This document shows, piece after piece, positions 8,739 through 13,854 of a stretch of DNA of 13,854 bases (positions within the stretch are counted from its first letter, which is position 1; each line of letters starts with the position of its first letter). The notes under the pieces are model-generated. The model did no database searches and was not told the DNA's origin. It was given only the letters and a program-made list of their open reading frames with translations. This DNA is from Symbiodinium natans (Eukaryota > Sar > Dinophyceae > Suessiales > Symbiodiniaceae), in the NCBI GenBank assembly GCA_905221605.1, contig CAJNDS010001578.1, positions 1 through 13,854 of the forward strand, written 5' to 3'. A program made the position numbers and the translations under genes.

Positions 8739-9374
8739 TTAGGGACCCTTGGGCTTCCGCGGGCCTCGTTTCGGGCGGCCGGGGTTCCGGCGTCGAACTG
8801 CCCGGTCGCGCCGCATGCTGTAATCGGCGCGTGCCTCAGGACCGAGTGCGATACCAACACGAATTAACGCATGCTGTAGTGGCTTCCCATCCAGGTCCGC
8901 AAGGAGGTGCGTGATCTTCTGCGGCATCCCGTCGTGCAAAGCCTCCAAGTTGTCGGTGCTGCACAGGTCGCAGCGTCCGTTAGGGGCTGCGTTGGCGGGC
9001 CTACCATCAGGCCCAAAGCAACACGGCAGCTGATTGGAGCCCTTGCAAACGCCGAAGCCTTCATGCGCAGCCCAAAATGTATAGCGAGCTTTCTTCTTGT
9101 TGGCATCTCGACCCTCCTCATCAGCGAGCTCGACCTTCACGGAGAACGCCACTGGCAGCTTGTCGCTCAGCTTTTGTTCCGAGGTTGTCGTGTTCTTTGC
9201 CGTCCCTGTACTTGATGAAGGCAGCGCCTTCTCGGAGTCGGAGCTGTCCAGCACTTCGATGTCGCTAGAGGCTTTCTCGAGGCACGTGTCCTTGGCTTTT
9301 GTTGTGCTGGAGTCGGAGCTGTCCTGCAACTCGATGATGTTCGAGGCTTTGTTGAGGCGCGGCCAAGTCGACAT
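8739..9374 (-). CDS. Hypothetical 211-aa protein with paired SIM-like motifs and basic tail
   Basis: The first ATG of the frame is at 9374 (MSTWPRLNK); the frame is open further upstream only from a TTG, so 211 aa is preferred. I do not recognise a named family. Residues 13-16 (IIEL) and 39-42 (IEVL) are each followed by DSSDS and preceded by KAS. Both match the hydrophobic core plus acidic/serine flank of SUMO-interaction motifs. They arise from a 75-bp in-frame duplication. A cysteine cluster (C110, C118, C119, C135, C138; the last two as CDLC) could bind zinc. The last ~24 residues are very basic and contain GRPKRGPRK, close to an AT-hook, so DNA binding is plausible. It is the first gene of the co-directional cassette. 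A role as an accessory factor of the Rep/helicase protein is inferred from context. Confidence 0.72.
   Translation of the reverse strand: MSTWPRLNKASNIIELQDSSDSSTTKAKDTCLEKASSDIEVLDSSDSEKALPSSSTGTAKNTTTSEQKLSDKLPVAFSVKVELADEEGRDANKKKARYTFWAAHEGFGVCKGSNQLPCCFGPDGRPANAAPNGRCDLCSTDNLEALHDGMPQKITHLLADLDGKPLQHALIRVGIALGPEARADYSMRRDRAVRRRNPGRPKRGPRKPKGP
9234..9358 (-). repeat. 75-bp in-frame direct duplication inside the 211-aa gene
   Basis: The stretch from 9234 (GGAGTCGGAGCTGTCC) recurs from 9309 with an offset of 75 bp, exactly 25 codons. Aligned positions include TCGATG and GAGGCTTT. The duplication produces the two SIM-like segments at residues 9-23 and 34-48. The hydrophobic core residues differ (IIEL versus IEVL) while the DSSDS flank is kept. 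Confidence 0.75.
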
Positions 9375-9618
9375 GTTTGATACACAAAGGCTGGTCTGAG
9401 AATGACGAGCGCTTGAACATTCAAAGCCTGCTGTTGAAACTCTGCTGCTAGACGAGCTTCCTGCTGAACAAATCTTTACACGAACCAGCAGCAAAGGAAG
9501 AGCAACTCATTTTCGGCAGTGGAGAACTGCATTCATGATTGATGGGCGCGCCTCGGTGAACTTGGCCGGGTTCTCCAAGCCGGCCGTGCCACCGCTACAC
9601 AGCGTGAAACCTCACGGA
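9375..9618. other. Upstream flank of the 211-aa gene, no feature recognised
   Basis: The frame of the 211-aa gene stays open to 9494 but without an ATG. The added residues are serine-rich and unlike the protein, so I read this as 5' flank. It could hold the promoter or a trans-splice acceptor for the cassette. No conserved promoter element or spliced-leader relic was seen. An AscI-type GGCGCGCC palindrome occurs at about 9544-9551 without evident meaning. Confidence 0.4.
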
Positions 9619-9990
9619 CAAAGCGCTAGGAGAGTCAGCTGTGGACGTTACGCTAGCACAACAATATGGGTACGCGCAGTGACTTTGCGAGCGACATTCT
9701 AGGACTATCCGGCAATCGTTTCCTCTGTCTCCAACAGGCGCAAGCCAGCTTGGCCTGCGCCGTGATCTCATGGGCGGCCCCGGATGACCGCCCCTGTTTT
9801 TGAGGCCCCTGAAGCCCCTCAAACGACTCAAGAAACTCAAGATGGCTTCCAAAGAATAAGTTTCCGAATGACCGCGCCTGTTTTTGAGGCCCCTCCAGCC
9901 CCCCCCCACACCACCCTACCCCGCCCTACCCCACCCCTCCCCCCCACCTCAAACACCTCTACAGGCAAGTGGATCAAGGGTGGCGAAGTG
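9619..9990. repeat. Right block of composite repeat modules
   Basis: The modules of 1297-1960 recur here in the same orientation. AAAGCGCTAGGAGAG lies at ~9622 and module C (AAGCCAGCTTGGCCTGCG, TGATCTCATGGGC) at 9741-9775. Module A lies at 9783-9866 and starts a second copy at 9867. A C-rich stretch follows at 9893-9955, then module B (GTGGATCAAGGGTGGCG) at 9969-9985. The order A, C-rich, B matches the left block. With the left block it brackets the three-gene cassette as long imperfect direct repeats. Confidence 0.8.
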
Positions 9991-10360
9991 CATCTGCATA
10001 CCTCGCTGTTTTTTCAACGGAAGAATACACGACTCACGCATGCCTTGCTCGAAGAGACAGCAGAACTTGTCTACTTGCCATGTGCAACCGCATTGAATGA
10101 CTCTGCTACAGTCGCAGCTTCCGGTGAGACATGGGCGCCTACTCATCAGGCTCGTGGGCTCGTGGCTTCCGCGGAACCTCACAGACGAGGCTGTGTGCCT
10201 AAACCCCCGGTTGTCGCGGCCCGCGCCCGCGTCCACCTGTTACGGACCTCTGTAACGCCCGGCTTGTTACAGACCTCTGTCGCGCGCACGTTCGCATCAT
10301 GTATATGATATTTTTTATATGATATGATACTATATTATATATACATATACATATACTAAA
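9991..10360. other. Non-coding stretch with AT-rich patch
   Basis: No gene is seen. Positions 10039-10079 resemble part of the spacer upstream of the fusion gene (GCATGCCTTG, GAGACA, TGTCT.ACTTG). CTCTGTAACG and GACCTCTGTCGCGCGCACG (about 10249-10290) recur in altered form further right. Positions 10300-10350 are almost pure A/T (ATATGATA repeats and TATATACATATAC) inside GC-rich DNA, a possible easily melted element. Confidence 0.5.
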
Positions 10361-10877
10361 AACGGGTCTCAGGGCGCATTGGGGTAGGACGACAATGCGT
10401 CTATTTGGGGCGCACGTTGCTTACGCAGATGTCGCAATAGACTGTGCTTAGTCTGTCGCGGGTATGTAACGCACTTGTACCGGGGTATGTCGCGCGCCGG
10501 GAGGCATGAACACAGATTTTGGGGAATTTCGGGTTTCAGGCTTCGGGGGTGTCTTGCCTCAAGCCTAGAGAGTCCCCCTGTTGAGGACTGAGTGGGGTTG
10601 GCCGCGACAAGCAAGACCTGGAACCCTCACAGCTTCTTGAAATTTACGAGCACTTACCCCCCGAGAAGCAAGACTTGGAACCACTCCACATACAGTACTC
10701 AGCCTTTAAGAGTTGGTTTCAAATTCAGGGATACATATATTTGCTTCTTGAAACTCACGAACACTTACCCCCCGATAAGCAAGACTTGGAACCTGCAGAC
10801 AACAACAACCAGGTCTGTCGCAAAACCCCGGCCATGGATACATACCCTCTGTAACGGGGTATGTCGTGTGTGTGGCT
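10361..10877. repeat. Non-coding stretch with dispersed short repeats
   Basis: A ~50-nt unit containing CTTCTTGAAA, CACTTACCCCCCGA and AAGCAAGACTTGGAACC occurs at 10632-10682 and 10743-10794, with a partial copy at 10608-10622. A second family with GTAACG, ACCGGGGTATGTCG or AACGGGGTATGTCG occurs at ~10465-10495 and ~10840-10873. The latter contains an imperfect inverted repeat, ATACCC...GGGTAT. No convincing gene was found, although short frames exist. Confidence 0.62.
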
Positions 10878-13202
10878 GGTTGCTTCCAGGCCCGAAACGG
10901 CCCCGGAGCGGCTCCGGAGAAGCTAAGGTCGCCGTTTTTCTGAAAACTTCCGGGTTCTTTTTTGGCGGCCCAGATCCCCTGTAATACACAGCAAACTCGG
11001 GCGCAAAGTACTCTTTTGGTTGCTTCCAGGCCCGAAACGGCCCCGGAGCGGCTCCGGAGAAGCTAAGGTCGCCGTTTTTCTGAAAACTTCCGGGTTCTTT
11101 TTTGGCGGCCCAGATCCCCTGTAATACACAGCAAACTCGGGCGCAAAGTACTCTTTTATTTGCTTCCAGGCCCGAAACGGCCCCGGAGCGGCTCCGGAGA
11201 AGCTAAGGTCGCCGTTTTTCGGAAAACTTCCGGGTTCTTTTTTGGCGGCCCAGATCCCCTGTAATACACAGCAAACTCGGGCGCAAAGTACTCTTTTGGT
11301 TGCTTCCAGGCCCGAAACGGCCCCGGAGCGGCTCCGGAGAAGCTAAGGTCGCCGTTTTCCGGAAAACTTCCGGGTTCTTTTTTGGCGGCCCAGATCCCCT
11401 GTAAATACACAGCAACTCGGGCCGCAAAGTAAAACTCTTTGCTTTGGTTGCTTCCAGGCCCGAAACGGCCCCGGAGCGGCTCCGGAGAAGCTAAGGTCGC
11501 CGTTTTTCGGAAAACTTCCGGGTTCTTTTGGCGGCCCAGATCCCCTGTAATACACAGCAAACTCGGGCGCAAAGTACTCTTTTGGTTGCTTCCAGGCCCG
11601 AAACGGCCCCGGAGCGGCTCCGGAGAAGCTAAGGTCCCCGTTTTTCGGAAAACTTCCGGGTTCTTTTTTGGCGGCCCAGATCCCCTGTAATACACAGCAA
11701 ACTCGGGCGCAAAGTTCTCTTTTGGTTGCTTCCAGGCCCGAAACGGCCCCGGAGCGGCTCCGGAGAAGCTAAGGTCGCCGTTTTTCGGAAAACTTCCGGG
11801 TTCTTTTTTGGCGGCCCAGATCCCCTGTAATACACAGCAAACTCGGGCGCAAAGTACTCTTTTGGTTGCTTCCAGGCCCGAAACGGCCCCGGAGCGGCTC
11901 CGGAGAAGCTAAGGTCGCCGTTTTCCGGAAAACTTCCGGGTTCTTTTTTGGCGGCCCAGATCCCCTGTAATACACAGCAAACTCGGGCGCAAAGTACTCT
12001 TTTATTTGCTTCCAGGCCCGAAACGGCCCCGGAGCGGCTCCGGAGAAGCTAAGGTCGCCGTTTTTCTGAAAACTTCCGGGTTCTTTTTTGGCGGCCCAGA
12101 TCCCCTGTAATACACAGCAAACTCGGGCGCAAAGTACTCTTTTGGTTGCTTCCAGGCCCGAAACGGCCCCGGAGCGGCTCCGGAGAAGCTAAGGTCGCCG
12201 TTTTCCGGAAAACTTCCGGGTTCTTTTTTGGCGGCCCAGATCCCCTGGAATACACAGCAAACTCGGGCGCAAAGTACTCTTTTGGTTGCTTCCAGGCCCG
12301 AAACGGCCCCGGAGCGGCTCCGGAGAAGCTAAGGTCGCCGTTTTTCGGAAAACTTCCGGGTTCTTTTTTGGCGGCCCAGATCCCCTGTAATACACAGCAA
12401 ACTCGGGCGCAAAGTACTCTTTTGGTTGCTTCCAGACCCGAAACGGCCCCGGAGCGGCTCCGGAGAAGCTAAGGTCGCCGTTTTTCGCAAAACTTCCGGG
12501 TTCTTTTTTGGCGGCCCAGATCCCCTGTAACACACAGCAAACTCGGGCGCGAAGTACTCTTTTGGTTGCTTCCAGGCCCGAAACGGCCCCGGAGCGGCTC
12601 CGGAGAAGCTAAGGTTGCCGTTTTTCGGAAAACTTCCGGGTTCTTTTTTGGTGGCCCAGATCCCCTGTAATACACAGCAAACTCGAGCGCGAAGTACTCT
12701 TTTGCCGGCTTCCAGGCCCGAAACGGCTCCGGAGCGGCTCCGGAGAAGCTAAGGTCGCCGTTTTTCGGAAAACTTCCGGGTTCTTTTTTGGCGGCCCAGA
12801 TCCCCTGTAATACACAGCAAACTCGGGCGCAGAGTACCCTTTTGCCGGCTTCCAGGCCCGAAACGGCCCCGGAGCGGCTCCGGAGAAGCTAAGGTCGCCG
12901 TTTTTCGGAAAACTTCCGGGTTCTTTTTTGGCGGCCCAGATCCCCTGTAATACACAGCAAGCTCGGGCGCAAAGTACTCTTTTGCCGGCTTCCAGGCCCG
13001 AAACGGCCCCGGAGCGGCTCCGGAGAAGCTATGGTCGCCGTTTTTCGGAAAACTTTTTCGGAAAACTTCCGAGTTCTTTTTTGGCGGCCCAGATCCCTTG
13101 TAATACACAGCAAACTCGGGCGCAAGGTTCTCTTTTGCCGGCTTCCAGCCCCGGAACGGCCCCGGAGCGGCTCCGGAGAAGCTAAGGTAGCAGTAGCTGA
13201 AG
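10878..13202. repeat. 140-bp tandem satellite, 16 complete units plus one partial
   Basis: Unit starts, taken at GGTTGCTTCC or its variants, are at 10878, 11018, 11158, 11298, 11446, 11584, 11724, 11864, 12004, 12144, 12284, 12424, 12564, 12704, 12844, 12984 and a partial one at 13137. Most units are exactly 140 bp. The exceptions are the fourth (148 bp), the fifth (138 bp) and the sixteenth (153 bp, which carries a 13-bp duplication of TTTTTCGGAAAAC). Each unit contains two small perfect dyads, CCGGAGCGGCTCCGG and CGGAAAACTTCCG, plus two T-runs. Units are highly similar. The period is not a multiple of three, so it does not encode a repeat protein. No similarity to a known RNA gene was recognised. 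Confidence 0.95.
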
Positions 13203-13298
13203 TTATCATATACATATATATATATATATATATATATTTATTTATATTTATTTATTTATATTTATATTTTTTTACATATTTATTTATTTATTTATTCA
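13203..13298. repeat. TA dinucleotide and TTTA microsatellite
   Basis: A run of alternating TA (about 13208-13237) is followed by TTTA/TTTAT repeats up to about 13295. It directly abuts the last partial satellite unit and is AT-pure in an otherwise GC-rich region. No gene is present. Confidence 0.9.
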
Positions 13299-13595
13299 AA
13301 CCTTCGGGCGATTTCGGCCAAACTGCCCCCCAATATTCGGGCGATTTCGGCCGACGAGCACGAAGGGAGGGGACATACGACAAACCCTAAAAGCACGAAG
13401 AGAGAAAACCTGTAGACCTTTCATCGAACCCTACGAGCACGAAGGGAGGGGACATGCGACAAACCCTAGGAGCACGAAGGGAGGGGTCGAGAAACCTCTA
13501 AAAACAAAACCTCAGTTTCTTAATTTTTGGGGTTCTTTGCAAGCAGACGAAGAGGGACATGCGACAAAGCCGACAAGCATGAAGGGAGGCGACAT
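13299..13595. repeat. Degenerate ~35-bp tandem repeat
   Basis: AGCACGAAGGGAGGGG or variants occur at 13357, 13391, 13436 and 13471, with weaker copies near 13547 and 13576. They are often followed by GACATRCGACAAACCCTA. Before them TTCGGGCGATTTCGGCC is duplicated (about 13303 and 13336). No gene was seen. The AAACCCTA inside the unit matches one turn of a plant-type telomere repeat, but there is no tandem run of it. Confidence 0.75.

Positions 13596-13854
<259 letters not shown>

Noticed and set aside
9375-9494. A 40-residue N-terminal extension of the 211-aa protein
   Set aside because: It depends on a TTG start; the first ATG at 9374 gives a compact start just before the first SIM-like motif.
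7402-9500. Relic dinoflagellate spliced-leader sequence upstream of the genes
   Set aside because: I looked for a GGCTCAAG-type relic on the minus strand before each start and found no convincing match.
10878-13137. tRNA or other Pol III genes in the satellite, suggested by T-runs and a GGTTGCTTCC resemblance to a B box
   Set aside because: No cloverleaf, no A box at the right distance and no anticodon arm could be drawn.
10878-13190. CRISPR array
   Set aside because: Units are contiguous 140-bp repeats with no unique spacers, and the context is eukaryotic.
10923-13215. Many minus-strand frames of ~68-119 codons with a shared peptide pattern in the satellite
   Set aside because: They are translations of a 140-bp tandem repeat whose period is not a multiple of three. 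The apparent starts are not ATG and the same peptide recurs in rotating frames.

Overview
The window looks like nuclear DNA of a GC-rich protist, most likely a dinoflagellate (possibly Symbiodiniaceae). The reasons are a short intron with a GC donor and an AG|G acceptor, three large co-directional genes, no bacterial features such as Shine-Dalgarno sites or operonic overlaps, and abundant tandem and low-complexity DNA. The lineage is an inference; no ribosomal or organellar marker is present. The sequence ends in a long A homopolymer, so the right edge may be a contig end.

Layout, left to right. (1) 1-1296: a truncated copy of the 3' part of the main gene. It is nearly identical to 2247-3553, carries an 11-bp deletion in a helicase motif, and is cut off just upstream of Walker A. 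(2) 1297-1860: an extreme C-rich tract followed by repeat modules. (3) 2195-9374, minus strand: a cassette of three genes read right to left. A 211-aa protein with two SUMO-interaction-like motifs, a cysteine cluster and a basic AT-hook-like tail (8739-9374) comes first. An unrecognised 253-aa protein (7690-8451) follows. Last is a protein of about 1,712 aa (2195-7401, one 68-nt intron) that joins a USP-type ubiquitin peptidase, a Helitron-type HUH/two-tyrosine Rep nuclease and a Pif1-like SF1 helicase. (4) 9600-9990: the same repeat modules as in region 2, in the same orientation. (5) 9991-10877: non-coding DNA with short repeats. (6) 10878-13202: a satellite of 16 full units plus one partial unit, period 140 bp. 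(7) 13203-13854: TA/TTTA microsatellite, a degenerate repeat of about 35 bp, an AACAAAC heptamer array and poly-A.

Interpretation. The Rep plus Pif1 architecture is that of an autonomous Helitron-like rolling-circle transposon. Its unusual parts are an N-terminal USP domain in one polypeptide with Rep and helicase, and two co-oriented companion genes, one carrying paired SIM-like motifs. Together they suggest an element that may engage the host ubiquitin/SUMO system, which is an inference from motifs. The truncated neighbouring copy and the matching repeats on both sides suggest a recent tandem duplication, or serial insertion, with breakpoints in the repeat family. No Helitron termini could be assigned.
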